Source of the DNA: Zeus faber
Lineage: Eukaryota; Chordata; Actinopteri; Zeiformes; Zeidae
Length of the DNA stretch: 64,000 nucleotides
NCBI GenBank assembly: GCA_960531495.1
Contig: OY482861.1
Coordinates: forward strand, 5,514,339-5,578,338
Direction: 5' to 3'
Positions within the stretch are counted from its first letter, which is position 1. Each line of letters opens with the position of its first letter. Positions 52,165 to 63,969 of this stretch are shown here, one piece after another. The notes beneath the pieces are model-generated. The model searched no databases. It saw only the letters and a list, made by a program, of their open reading frames with translations, and was not told where the DNA came from. A program made the translations under genes and the position numbers.

Positions 52165-52594
52165 CATACGGTACTGCATACTGTGTGACTGTTCAGGGTT
52201 GTTCGGTGATGCCGTATTGCTGCGCCGTACTGTTGTACACTGTGCTGTATATCTCACAAACACTACCTCACTTTATTCACATGCCACTTTAATGCACATA
52301 TCTGTATATACATAAATAGCCTATCCCATATACATAAGTCTATCCCATATACATAAGCCTATTCCCTTTATCTATTTTGTACCCCCAACCTGCATTACCT
52401 ATGAGTTCTTATTTTATTTTATTTTATTTTATTCTATATATTTTATTTTATTCTATAGTATTCGACTTACTGCATTACGTTTTAGGAATCCGTTAGTTAT
52501 TCAAGTAGAAATTCTTAGGTAGCTATTGTGTTCAGTCTCGAACATATTGTGTGTAATCACCGGGTGCGTTGCATTGAGATTTCACTGCATATAT

Positions 52595-54707
52595 CAGGGG
52601 TGTCAAACATACGGCCCGCGAACAGGTTTAATCCGGCCCGCGAGATGATTTTGCAAAGCATAAAATTGAGCTGCAATTTTTCAATGAATGAAACTGCTTT
52701 TCTAAATGTGCCCAGTGGGTGTCACAATAGCAATTCTGTTAAGCAAGCAAACTGTTTATACTGGGGCTGAACAAGTAGGCTACAGCCAGTCCAGAGTTAG
52801 CCTGTCTTTCTGCCTGACCAATTTGAACATTACGTGCTTTGGCACCCTCATTGCCCCAAAATGTCTCTGTCAAAAAAGAGAAAAGTGGACGCAGAGTGCA
52901 GAGTTTTCCAAGAAAAATGGTCATCCTCCTATTTATACCCGGAAGTGAATGGGAAAGATGTGTGTTTGGTGTGTTCACAGCATGTTTCAGTGCTGAAAGA
53001 ATATAACTGTCCTCGCCACTATGAGACTCTTCATGGCGACAAATACAACAACTTTCAAGGACAACAGAGAAGAGAGAAGGTGAATGAATTATTGGCGGTT
53101 CTGAAGAAACAGCAGTCTGTTTACTCGTCGCCGAGAAATCCGTGATGCTGCAGTGAAAGCCAGCTACATTATAGCTAATAAAATTGCAGTGGCTTCAAAG
53201 CCACTTATTGAGGGGGAATTTGTAAAAACATGCATGCTGAAGGCTGCGGAGATTGTGTCCCCTGAAAAGCGCCAGGCTTTTGCAAATATCAGCCTGACAA
53301 CAAATACAGTTGCAGGATTTCTGATCTTTCGGCGGATTCGGACAGCCAATTGAAGCTCAGTTTTAAAGTCATTTATTGCTTTTTCAGTTGCAAATGACGA
53401 AAGCACGGACATTTCTGATGTTGCGCAACTGGCAATATTCATCCGCGGAGTTGATGACACTTTGACTGTCACCGAGGAGTTCGTGGAGTTGGTGCCAATG
53501 ACGGACGCCACAACAGCAGCTGATATTTTCACCGCACTCGTCAGCGCACTGGACAGGCTCGAAGTGGACTGGTCCTGCGCTGTCAGCCTGGCTACAGATG
53601 GTGCGCCCTCAATGGTCGGTAAAAATGCAGGTGTTGCGACAAAGTTCAGAGAGAAAGTGCAGACTGCAAATGGAGGCATGCCGCAGCCATGAAGCGGTTC
53701 AAAGATAAAATAACGGGACTATTGCGGGAGTTTGAGACACGCTTTCAGATTTTTGGTGAACTGGAGAAAGACTTCAAAGTTTTTTGCTCGACCATTCACC
53801 GCAAATGCGCTTGATATGCCCGTCAACATCCAACTTGAAATAATAGACTTGCAGTGTGACTCAGATTTGAAGGGCAAGTTTGCCGCAGCTGGCTTGGACA
53901 CATTTTATCAGTATCTCTTGCCACGTTACCCCAACTTGACAACCCTTGCTGCAAAAGTGTTGTGCATGTTTGGAACCACATATCTTTGTGAGCAAGTTTT
54001 CTCTGTAATGAGCATCAATAAAACAAAGCTGCACTCAAGGCTCACAAATAAGCACTTGAATAACATCCTGAAATTGGCTACCATTCAGGATGTGACGCCT
54101 GATATAGATGCACTTGTGAAAGCTAAAAGATGCCAGGGTAACCCCGCTTAAAATGCTGCATGAGATACTGCACCCTGATATAGTTCTGTGAAAATGATTG
54201 TCTTCTGTGGAAATTTAAAGAAAATGAACAGAGTGTGATTTACTGTAATAATGTCAGTCACTTCAGTTCATAAGTTTGGTTTGTTGAAATTGTTCATGCA
54301 TTGCACAGCTTTTATTTTTCTATCAAGAAATAGTGTAGCCTACAAGGCAGGGAGTAAATCAACCCACTTGAATAGTTTCTACCTCGGTTTGTATGGATTG
54401 TTGAGTTAGCACAGGATTAATATGTGGAAATGACAAATGAGGTATTTGATACATAAGAGAGTTGTTTTATTTATTTATTATTTATTTTGTATTTTTTTTC
54501 AATCCCAGATAGGCTGTGACTTAAAGTTTAATGGCTTTCTAGATACACTGAGACAAAGTCGAAGTTCTTTTTGGAGTAAAACAAAGAAAACAATCTGAAG
54601 TTGTCGTTATTTTTAAGTTTAAATGCCATGATTTTACTGGTCCGGCCCGCTTGAGAACGGATTTTCCTCCATGTATTCCCTGAGCTAAAATGAGTTTGAC
54701 ACCCCTG
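52595..54707 (+). mobile_element. hAT-Charlie element with perfect 8-bp target duplication
   Basis: 14-bp terminal inverted repeats CAGGGGTGTCAAAC / GTTTGACACCCCTG and a perfect direct repeat GCATATAT on both sides (52587-52594 and 54708-54715). It also has the subterminal CGGCCCGC motif on both sides. The 2113-bp copy is internally deleted within the transposase. It is inserted into the 3' UTR of the LINE at 50385-54790. Confidence 0.97.
52861..54151 (+). pseudogene. hAT transposase related to the GTF2IRD2/Charlie8 group, deleted
   Basis: N terminus MSLSKKRKVDAECRVFQEKW with a BED-like zinc finger (CLVCSQHVSVLKEYNCPRHY ... H). Then KASYIIANKIAVASKPLIEG, EFVKTCMLKAAEIVSPEKRQ, DESTDISDVAQLAIFIRGVD (catalytic region) and SLATDGAPSMVG. 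An abrupt jump near 53690 removes the central insertion region. The C-terminal dimerisation part is present (YLCEQVFSVMSINKTKLHSR, LTNKHLNNILKLA). At least three frame breaks. Human GTF2IRD2 carries a domesticated relative, but here the intact transposon ends show a mobile copy and not a host gene. Confidence 0.85.
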
Positions 54708-54790
54708 GCATATATGTATGAAAGTATGTATATGTATGTAATGAATAAACCTCTTGAATCTTGAAAAACAAAACAAAAAAAAACAACCAA

Positions 54791-56155
54791 AAAAACAAGT
54801 AAATCCCATCCACCCTTTTCCCCGTTTACAGTCTTTGCACCAATCATGCATTGGTCAGGATCCATCTGACATACTGTATAGCTCTTGCTATCAGATTTCT
54901 GTATTGGGGATATTCTCAGATAATTATACCCCATTTTATACCTCATTTTCTTAGTGCACCAATATCCAACACCACTAGCAGGACTGGTCCACATAACGCC
55001 ACAAGGATCCTGTGTTTGATTAACATCAGATTACCTATGCAATGAAGTATTTCTAATTTAATTAATTGTGTTGGACGTTTTCTAGCAAATAACATGGCAA
55101 CCGAAATAATGAATACAGAGGGGAAAAAAAGAAACGTTATTGTGGCTATTGTATGACCTCCTTCAGTTATATACACTCCATTATTAGGTGTTCTAAAGTC
55201 TCACAGAGCCAACAGAAAAAGAAAGAAAAACAACAGAGAAGCCTAAAAAGAAAGAAACATAACAGTGGCATGGAGGTTGTGTGCCTGCCCTGTTGAAGCC
55301 TGACCTGAACCCCACAGAGGACAAAAGCACTAATTGTTAATTAAGCCGGGCTGATTAAAAGAGCTGGAGTGTAAATGAATGTGTCAGTCCGGAGAAACAC
55401 TCCGACACACCTTCTAATCCTGACAGAGGAAAATCAGCATTATTTTAAAAATTGAGCACTCCGACGAGTCAGATTGGCTTGTTATTATTCATGATTTAAT
55501 TAAACTTTCCGTGTTGACAGCGAATAAGAGTAGGGGGAGAAATTAAAAAAAAATTAAATATAATACAAAAGAAAATCCCTATGAAGTTATGTGGGAGACT
55601 TAAGGTTGTTTCACACTGAATCCGAAAACACATCTGACAGTCGTACCACCACACCCCTAGTGGCCATCGGTGAACTGTGCCGGGGTTTGGAACCATAAAA
55701 CTGCAGGTAACACGGGAGAACTTGTTTTTTAGTAGTTTGCTCAGCTGGACATTTACTATTTTCCTTGAATGAGATTTTAAAACTCCCTCCTATTCGCAAA
55801 GTGCGAACAAACAAAGATACACACAATTCATTTAATTGATTGTGGATAGAGTGACATCCAACGTTTGTAACGTCATTATTTTTCTTTGTGACTTATGTAA
55901 TTGTTTGTAAGCCCAGTTCCAATAAAAAAAAAGTGACCTACGTAACTTCCCAACTCATCCAAACACATCCCAACTTTTAATTTTTTTTAAAAAACATGTC
56001 TTGGGGACCTCAGAGACCATATATTAACTTGAATAAAAAGGACCATAACATGTCCACCAAAAAAAAACAAAAAACAATTGATAGACTCTCCCAGTTATAA
56101 AGGCATTATTCCCCCCTTTTTTAAGTTCCTTTGGCATTTCATCGTCACGTTTCAG
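54791..56155. other. Intergenic between the LINE and lamc3, nothing recognised
   Basis: AT-rich. It probably contains the lamc3 3' UTR near 55900-56155. No exon was recognised. Confidence 0.45.
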
Positions 56156-56163
56156 GCTTCCCG

Positions 56164-58495
56164 CTAGCGCTTCCCGCTAGCCGCCACCACCTGCGGGCAG
56201 GACTGTGGCAGATTGAGGGTGATGTCCCTCAGGCTGTCCCTCTCCTCCTTGATCTCCAATAAGTCAGCCTGGATCAGGGACAGACGGTTCTGCTGCTCCT
56301 CGGCAGCTGAGCGCAGTGCATGGATCTTCCCTCCCAGCGCCGGGCTCTCAACGCTGCCACGGAGCATGCGCAGCCGCCGCGCCGTCTCATTCAGGATGCG
56401 GTCGAAGCGCTCCAGTGGCACATTGCCATCTGCTCCATGGAGGGAAAGACAGGGTGAAAGGACGTGAGCATGCAGGCCTCAAGAAGTTTCTCCTTTTAAA
56501 AATATACCGCTCATTGATTTCATGGAGATGGAGTCAAATCGGTTCGCCTTTGAATGGGAGCAATCCGGAGAGGCCCGCACTGTCGTCCTCCATCAGTTAA
56601 TCAAAGCTATTTGGAAAATCAATATAATATGATACGTATCAACTTGTAACCCTAACACAGTAGCTATGAACATAAAACAATATTTATTTGCTGACCAGTG
56701 TCTTGAGTACATTTTTTTTTCTCAGCGCATGCTGTGATCAGTAGTTCAGTGAGGTACCTATCCTGCTAGTCAGCCATTAGATTTTTCCACATTGTTTTGA
56801 AGATTACCCTCTGAAAAAATGGCGTGAGATCGAAAACATTTTCTGAATGATTTCCTTATTTCCATTTCTGCCAAGAAAAATGGTTAAGTGAGCGTTATTA
56901 ACGGGTTAACATTTTGTCTTTTCATGCTCAGCGGGTCTCATCTTCAGTATTAAAGTCAATCTAAAAAGGTATTTACATGTTAAACGAGCCGTTAATAAGA
57001 TACGTGAAACTATTGATTTGATGTTCTGATTTTGAGGGGTAAATAGTAGTTTGTAGCAACGTGTAATCAACCAAAACCCACCAATTTTGTTGATAAGCTC
57101 TGTCAGGGTTGATGAATATGACTCTAACTGCAGCTTGGCGGCTTCTATGTTGTCCTTCACCTGATTCAGGTGGATCTCCTGCTTTAAAAAGAAAAAAAAG
57201 GCAGATCTGGGTGATGACACACAAAGTCCGACACATCTGGCTTCATCTTTTTGATAGGATTCGCTGGTACCTCAGAGGTGATTTGTGAGCGTGCGGCAGC
57301 ACCAGTGGTGAACTTCTCCTGCTCGCTGAGCTGTTGCAGAGCTGAGTCTACTTGGGATCTGAGTTGACCGGACGCCGTCCTGCTGAGCTTGGCCTGGCTC
57401 AGGGTGGCTTTGGAGTCCTGTGAACCGTCATTTAATCGTTTCATTGCATACGTACATAACCTATCAGCTCTCATAGGTTACGTACTGATACATCCACTGT
57501 AGCCTGGTCATCCTAGAAGAGGGGTGGTTTAAACAGCCACACCTGTCTTGTGTCCAGATAATTAAGCCGGGGATCAAGGGTGGCTGTGATCCCGTTGCTC
57601 ATCAGAGCACGCACGCAAGCTCGGGTTTAATCACCCATCCCTACACACACGGGAGGGGAGCCTTTGTCATCACAACATTCCATCTGCTCCCGGCTTGTTA
57701 CATCTTGCCACTCTCTTCGATAAAATGGTTTGTCTTAAACATCTTTGTGTCAGAACAGGGACTGACACAGGGAAGGGACGCATAAGGGCTGGCTGAAGAC
57801 GCACTGGAGCCACCAGCAGGTCGACGGACGGCCACAGCACCAGCACTGTCCCAGCTGGCAGCAGCAGCAACCAGCTAGTGGCCAGCGGAAGACAGGGGGG
57901 GGAGCAGCCGCAGCAGCCACCAAGGGTAAAAGGGTGCAGCTAGCTACTCCTCCAAGCAGCCACTGGCAGGACCATTAGCGGCCCAGCAGCCAGGCCACCC
58001 CTCCAAGCAGCCCCCGCAACAGCCAGGCCGAGCTACTTTTCCACCAGCCAGCACAGCAGGCTGAGGCCCCCCGCTCTGGGAGGGAGGAGGGGTAGTCTGT
58101 TTGACCATGCTGTTTTGACCAGGGATTGATGATTTAGATGTGAAATGTGGAGCTTGTGAAGCACTTTGAGGCTGTACAGTAATTAAGGGCTGTGGACACG
58201 TTCGAAAACCCAGACAAAAATGATCACATTTGCTCATTGTTGTTACCTTTGCGGTGGCTTGGGCCATGTTCCATGCCTCCCCAGCAGTGGAGCCGGAGAG
58301 CTTGGTGTTCTCCGTGGCCTGTTTCAGCATCTTGTCCACCTGTTTGACCTTCCTCCTGACGTCAGCTAGGACCTTCTCCCCCAAAGGCTTCTCCTTCCGC
58401 ACCGCTGCCTTGGTTTGGGCCTCTAGACGGGGCCACTCCCGCTGTGTGGCTACGGGTAGGCAATGGTTACTGTACTTACAGGGTTTTTTAAGCGC

Positions 58496-58565
<70 letters not shown>

Positions 58566-61500
58566 TTTATATATTTATATATACACTGATCAGCCACAAC
58601 ATTAAAACCACCACTACTAACCATTAACCCCGGCCATCCACATGATGTAGAAGAACATGTGATATATCACACCAGGCCACCTTCTTTCATTGCTCCAAGT
58701 TCAAGTTCAAGTTCAAGAGATTATTTGTCACATACATATACATACGTTCATACATATATGCAGTGAAATGTCATGACACCCGGTGATTACTCACAATAAG
58801 CTCTATAAATACTAAAAAATACCAAAATGTGCGTAATCGACACAAGGTGCTCGCGCAGGCAGCCGCAAGGGGAGGCGCCACAATCGCAATTCTGGGTCCT
58901 ATAATTATATAATAGAATTAATTGACTGTGTTGTATTAAATATACATTTAAATCCTCCTAAAAGTAATATGAATCTCGTATCGGCTCCATGGTCCTGTTA
59001 TGAGGCTCATTGTAGGCACTTTTGGTGGTGGACAGGGGTCAGCATGGACACTGACCGGTCCGCGGCTACGCAGCTCCATACGCAGCAAGCTGCGATGCAC
59101 TGTGTGTTGACGCCTTTTTATCATAGAAGCATTAACTTTTTCAGCGATTTGTGCTGCAGCAGCTCTTCTTTGGGATCGGACCAGACGGTCTAGACTTCGC
59201 TCCCCATGTGCATTAATGAGCCTTGGGCGCCCATGACCCTGTCACCAGTTCACCAGTTGTCCTTCCTTGGACCACTTTTGGTAGGTACTAACCACTACAT
59301 ACCGGGAACAGCCCACAAGAACTGCCATTTTCGAGATGCTCTGACTCAGTCATCTAGCCGTCACAATTTCGCCTTGTCAAAGTCCCTCAGATCCTTACGC
59401 TTGCCCATTTTTCCTGCTTCAAACACATCAGCTTCAAGAACTGAATGTTCACTTGCTGCCTAATATATCCCACCCCTTGACAGGTGCCAGTGGAACGAGA
59501 TGAGTAATGGTATTCACTTCACTTGTGGGTTTTAATGATTAATATATATACAGCTACTCCTCACTAAACTACCTACCTGTTTAACAACTGTTCGGACTTA
59601 TGACCAGCTCTCTGAACAAGTCGCAACGTGCACGCCGTGCTATTGTACGCAGCGCACAATACCGCGGCTTCAAGCATCTCATTGTGCATCACTGTTCTCA
59701 GTCTCATTCCCGCAGTCTGTCAGTATTCACTACACTAGCGTTTGCAATCGGCACGCCCCCTTACCGGGAAATAACACGGGTCCTCGCATATCGACCAATT
59801 CGCTTAACGATCTGTTTGTAGGAATGGAACTTGGTCGTTAAGTGATGAGTACCTGCATATATTATTATATTAAGAGCAACTAGTTATCTACTTTTACTGA
59901 AGTAGAAATTTAATGTGGTACTTTCACTTTTACTAGAGTCATTTTGTGGTGTTGTAATAAAAGGTCTGAGTACTGCTTCCACCACTGCAGGTATAGGAGG
60001 GAATTAAATGGGTTTCAATTCAAAATCACATATACGAGGTTGTATTGTGGCTTTCATTTGCGTATTGTTTCCTCGTAGTGAGATATTTATGACGAACTAG
60101 CCAAACATTTTTGTCTGCTGTTTGGATTTTACAGTTTTGCGAATTTTGAGAATTCTGTGAACACAATATGACTTATGTGTAAATTCATGAATCATAAACA
60201 GCAATAAGACCCCCCCCCATAAAAAACCCCCAAAATATCTATGCCAAGCCATTTTAACATTTAATCCATAAGACAACCTAGTCACTTTTTAAAAGTTTCT
60301 TGTACTTATATTTGAGTTACTAAATCCAACAGTTAATAGAAATTATTTTAGCTTTACTAGTCAAAATGTGTTAGGTACAAGTACTTATTTATTAAGCTGC
60401 TTTCACACATGCACTCTGGATAATGTCCAGACCTGATTATCTGGACATTGTTACCCTTTCACATTGTTACCCTTTCACATATGTAGCAAAAAACGTAAAT
60501 TGTCAGTGTCAGACGCATTTACACTACCTAAAAAATAGGGTTGGGCGGATCAATACCAAAAGTATTGATACTACCAATAATATGTCTCGGTTGAAGATCG
60601 ATTCTAGCGTCAATTGGGACGATACTAAAAAATGATCAGATTCTCCCTTCAAAATAAAAATTATGAATAACAAATAAATTTTTGAACAGAGCAGAAATAT
60701 TTCTTGTTTGAAATTATATCGTACAAATTAAATTGAAATATATGTGTCTGTATACAGTTGTGTAATTATTATTTATTAATTTATTTCATTAGTATTGTTA
60801 TTTTTGTTATACAACTAGGATAGGTATTCTTTAACCATCAATATGACCAAAAATTTGTGAAAATGTTGTTTTACATTACTTAATGTATTCTGGAAATTAT
60901 TAGGTTTAGTATAATGAAAATGAATAATTTAATTAAAAGTGATATAGTGTATGTGCACACATACCATCATAGGTCAAAACATTGTTAAATTATTGATATC
61001 GGTGATTCTTCACAGGTATTACTTGGTATCGGATCTAAACCAAATTCTGCTGTATCGCCCACCCCTAATTTACACTACCTGCCTCCTGCACTAGAGCGTT
61101 CAGGAGGCAGGACATGACGCAATGTGGACGCGGATGAGGCTACAGGTGTATCAGTAGAGTTTTTGGAGCGGAATAACAAAGAAATCAGAAGGAGTAAGAA
61201 TCAGTAGGTAGAGTACGAATCAGTAGGAGATTACATCTGCAAAATGAAACATGCGCGAGGGGGGGCGCACACGCATAGACCGTAATGTCATGTGGCAAAT
61301 ATGCTGTTCCAGAAGTGCAGGATTTATTATTTACAAGTAAAGTATTCACACAAAAGCATCTGGTTTTTACTCAATTAAGTCCCATAGCAACAGGGAGACG
61401 TGCGTCTCCACTGTCTTTTTTTAGAACGGAACGGGACAGTCCCTTAACTCAGTTGTGTTTAAAAATGTTGTTTCATACATTTATGGAACAAACGTAAATA

Positions 61501-63957
61501 AATAAATCTAAAATAAAGATAGTGCGGGAGCCTGCGCGCATCAGTCTGGAGGAGAATGAAAAACTTGAGGGGGGTTGGCTGGGATGTGCGGAGTTCAGAT
61601 CACGGCCGTCTCCTGCCATTGATCTGTACTCCACTGTGCTTCTCTGTTTGACACAGAAGCACAGTGGAGCAAAGACTCAGAGTCTTTGCATTGGAGCAAA
61701 GACTCCGTGCCCCCCCCCCCCCCCCCCCCTCTCTCTCTCTGCACCTACACCATTTCAATGTCCTGATTTTTCCTGGTGGATAAAAAAAATAGTCCGTCAT
61801 CCATTTCAATAGTGATCGATAGAGTCGATCACTGATAGACGATTTAATCGTAAATCTGTCCAAGCCCAAGCAGGAGCTACGCTCTGTGCACGAAAATCAG
61901 CACCAAGGTAAATAACTGCCGCATGATTGAGACGTCATCAACACGCCCACTCCCTCACTGTGAATGGTCCAGACAATCACCTGCTCCGTTCACACATACC
62001 GCTCAATCGGACATTACGCAGAATTTGTACTAGGGTGCTGTCTGGGTTAAGTCTGGGCAATGCCCGGGTCAAATGACATTTGGACATTTGCGTTCACACA
62101 TACAGCTTTTCTGGGTAATGTCTGGATAATTTCAGGTTTACAGTGCATGTATGAAAACAGCTTTACATACTAGTTACTATTCCAATTGTTACTCGTAACT
62201 ATTGCAATGTTAGTAACAAATTGGGCAATTCTGTCATTGAATCTTATGGAGCTTTTAGGATATCAAATATTGGCTCAAACTATTATCTATTCCCATTGTT
62301 ACTAGTATCTATTTCACTATTAATTGAGTGCTAGTACTTATTGATTAGTAACTAGTGTCTTTTCCTGTTGTTACTTTGTAACATTTTAAATTAAACCGTT
62401 TTGTCTAGTAATGGGCATGATGGGCAACAAATAAGTACCAGCACCCAATTAATAGTGAAGGGTAAAATGGAAATAGTTACTAGTAACAACTGGAATAGAT
62501 ACTAGTATCTAATAAATAGGTACTACTACCAAATACATTTTGCCTCGCAATATTAAAATGTCTTGCCATAGATATCTGCCGTTTAAATTCACATAAAATA
62601 ATCAGGCTGCTTGATGGCGTTTAGCCGTGGATGTAAGACAGAGAGAGATTCACCTTCTAGCTCTTTGTGCAGAATAATGGCTTCCGATTCCATCCCTTTT
62701 GCCGCTACCACGGATGACAGGGCCATGACCTTCACCCCCTCCGAGTGAGCTTTCATCTTTCAAAAGACCAAGGAGAGAGAGACAGAAGAAAAGACCTCAG
62801 GACATCAGAGTGCCAGTAGGGGTCAGGCCAAACAATGGCAGGCTAACTGTAGGAACAGTTATATAACTTGATCCATTCAGCAACTTGAGCAACAGAAACA
62901 CCCCATTAAACTAGATGCTGAAACTTACCTCATGGACATCACTCCACGTTTCCACCTCCAGGTTCCTGCTCGCCGTCCGGATAATGGGCTCCATCTCCAT
63001 TTGGATTTTGCTGATGAGCTCCTCCTTGGTCTGGACGTGGAGGGACAGCTGCAATGTCCTATTGAGCAGGTCCTCGCTCTGACAAGTAGGAGGAGAGAGG
63101 CTCATAAGGGACATTCATATTAATATCCAACACCTTTATCATTATTATTTTTATCATAAACATCTTTTCTTTTTTACATAAATGTCTATTTTTCAACTGT
63201 CGATGGCAAGATGTTTTCTTTTAACTTGAAAGGCAAAGGCGTTGACTGAATTAAAGAAACAGAATCAGAATGTGTTTATTCTTACAAGTACATTTAGATA
63301 TAGTGCAGATTTTTGTGGTGAGGATTGATTCATCATGGTGAAGACAATTGCCATAAAAAAAGCTTATCAGTCTGAAAATATATAAAAACAGCCAAACATA
63401 GCCAAGTATATGAAATATACAGAATATATAAGTGCAATTCCATGCACAGTATAAGTTAAAGGTAATTATATATATATATAAGGAATACATTATAACTATG
63501 TTATTACTAATTTATTACAGTGCCAATTCAATATGTGTGAGAGTGTGAGAGTGAGTGAGTGAGTGATTGAGTGAGTGAGTGAGTGAGTGAGTGAGTGGAC
63601 TTACTCAGCCGTTGGTGCTGTGAGTGAAGAAACAATCTAAATGGACAAACTGCTCCTTTCTAAGGAGAATGGGGCGTTGTGGGAAATAATGCGCGGCCAT
63701 CTCAGTGAGATCAATATGTAATGTATGATCCTCCAACACTTACCTCGATGAAACGGCTTCCTCCACGTGCTTTGCTTAACTCTGTTTGGCCGGATGCCGG
63801 TGACAGGCTGGGATTCGTTGGAGCCAGATGATGCAGCGACGCTGTGACGTTGCCGAGGGCGACGAGGAGGCCCCTGGACTCCTCCTGCAGCGCCCACTGA
63901 GCAGCCACATTCACCTGAGCCGTGAGGTTCTCCTTCAGCTGCTGCATGTCCCACAGC
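56164..63957 (-). CDS. lamc3: Laminin subunit gamma-3, C-terminal part (7 exons; 5' part outside the window)
   Basis: Basement-membrane laminin gamma chain; the seen part is the coiled-coil long arm that trimerises with alpha and beta chains. Exons in transcript order: 63744-63957, 62929-63078, 62654-62756, 58247-58449, 57271-57417, 57082-57178, 56164-56429. All have GT-AG borders and agreeing phases, together 1180 nt or about 393 residues. Heptad-rich sequence runs throughout (LWDMQQLKENLTAQVNVAAQ; EELISKIQMEMEPIIRTASR; LQQLSEQEKF; KDNIEAAKLQLESYSSTLTE). The last exon ends ERDSLRDITLNLPQSCPQ plus nine residues, with the Cys that pairs with the beta chain. The third residue from the end is Gly, not Glu. 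Gamma-1 and gamma-2 have Glu there for integrin binding and gamma-3 does not, so this supports lamc3, as does the neighbouring aif1l. A 13-bp tandem duplication overlaps the stop codon. Confidence 0.85.
58500..58563. repeat. (TA)n microsatellite
   Basis: Uninterrupted TA array in a lamc3 intron, ending about 20 bases before the Tc1-like terminus at 58582. Confidence 0.95.
58582..59538 (-). mobile_element. Tc1-like element remnant, interrupted by a LINE end
   Basis: The left terminus TACACTGATCAGCCACAACA and the right-hand GTGGGTTTTAATG belong to the same family as 38066-38690 and 8930-9098. The minus strand shows decayed transposase (GKRKDLRDFDKAK, SDPKKSCC, AAYGAA). It is interrupted at 58697-58983 by a LINE fragment. 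Confidence 0.8.
58697..58983 (-). mobile_element. L2-type LINE 3' end with 5-bp target duplication
   Basis: Starts with three AAGTTC-type units (the inverse of the CTTGAA tail) and TTATTTGTCACATACATATA. It continues through CAGTGAAATGTCATGACACC, matching 15955-16112 in inverse orientation. GCTCC flanks both sides (58692-58696 and 58984-58988), and the host Tc1 sequence joins across the site. Confidence 0.8.
60530..61067. mobile_element. Nested repeat with 13-bp direct repeats
   Basis: Ends AAAAAATAGGGTTGGGCGG and CGCCCACCCCTAA are short inverted repeats (TAGGGTTGGGCG versus TTAGGGGTGGGCG). ATTTACACTACCT occurs directly on both sides (60517-60529 and 61068-61080). No coding capacity. The class is uncertain. 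Confidence 0.7.
61630..61740. repeat. Imperfect hairpin, second small hairpin, then poly-C/(CT)n
   Basis: CTCCACTGTGCTTCTCTGT at about 61629 faces ACACAGAAGCACAGTGGAG (one mismatch, 3-nt spacer). GCAAAGACT-CAG-AGTCTTTGC follows at 61669-61689. A C-run and CT repeats follow at about 61708-61740. Confidence 0.8.
62167..62653. other. lamc3 intron segment, nothing recognised
   Basis: Contains many ACTAGT/TACTAGTAACTA-like short motifs (62165-62530) in both orientations, giving weak internal repetition, but no identifiable element. Confidence 0.4.
63258..63420 (-). mobile_element. Possible LINE 3' end fragment
   Basis: AAACAGAATCAGAATGTGTT followed by ATTCTTACAAGTACATTT is, on the minus strand, similar in layout to fish LINE 3' ends with a GATTCTG tail. 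Short and diverged. Confidence 0.35.
63541..63599. repeat. (GAGT)n microsatellite
   Basis: Tandem GTGA units with one interruption (GATT). Confidence 0.92.
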
Positions 63958-63963
63958 CTAGAT

Positions 63964-63969
63964 AGATAA

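Larger units (their letters stand above)
50385..54790 (+). mobile_element. L2/CR1-type LINE, 5'-truncated, split by a hAT element
   Basis: LINE sequence at 50385-52594 and 54708-54790. It starts within the region before the RT (NARTAAYNDGLVSRN, YNLRGAVKDTKR), so the endonuclease is missing. The 3' UTR reads TTTCACTGCATATATG and ends CCTCTTGAATCTTGAA plus an A-rich tail, the same tail type as at 15955-16112 and 58697-58868. The hAT at 52595-54707 sits in the 3' UTR. Confidence 0.85.
60392..62166. mobile_element. Non-autonomous DNA transposon with TTAA-like flanks
   Basis: Left end AGCTGCTTTCACACATGCAC then TCTGGATAATGTCCAGAC. The right end reads, inversely, AGCTGTTTTCATACATGCAC with ATTATCCAGACATTACC. 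TTAA on the left and TTTA on the right suggest a piggyBac-like target, but the assignment is tentative. It contains a second nested repeat at 60530-61067. Located in lamc3 intron sequence. Confidence 0.55.

Noticed and set aside
52834-54151. A GTF2IRD2-like host gene
   Set aside because: It has intact terminal inverted repeats with an exact 8-bp duplication and is broken in several frames, so it is a transposon.
56164-63957. lamc1 instead of lamc3
   Set aside because: The C terminus lacks the Glu kept in gamma-1 and the neighbour is aif1l, as for human LAMC3. The call rests on memory of the families, so a tree would be decisive.
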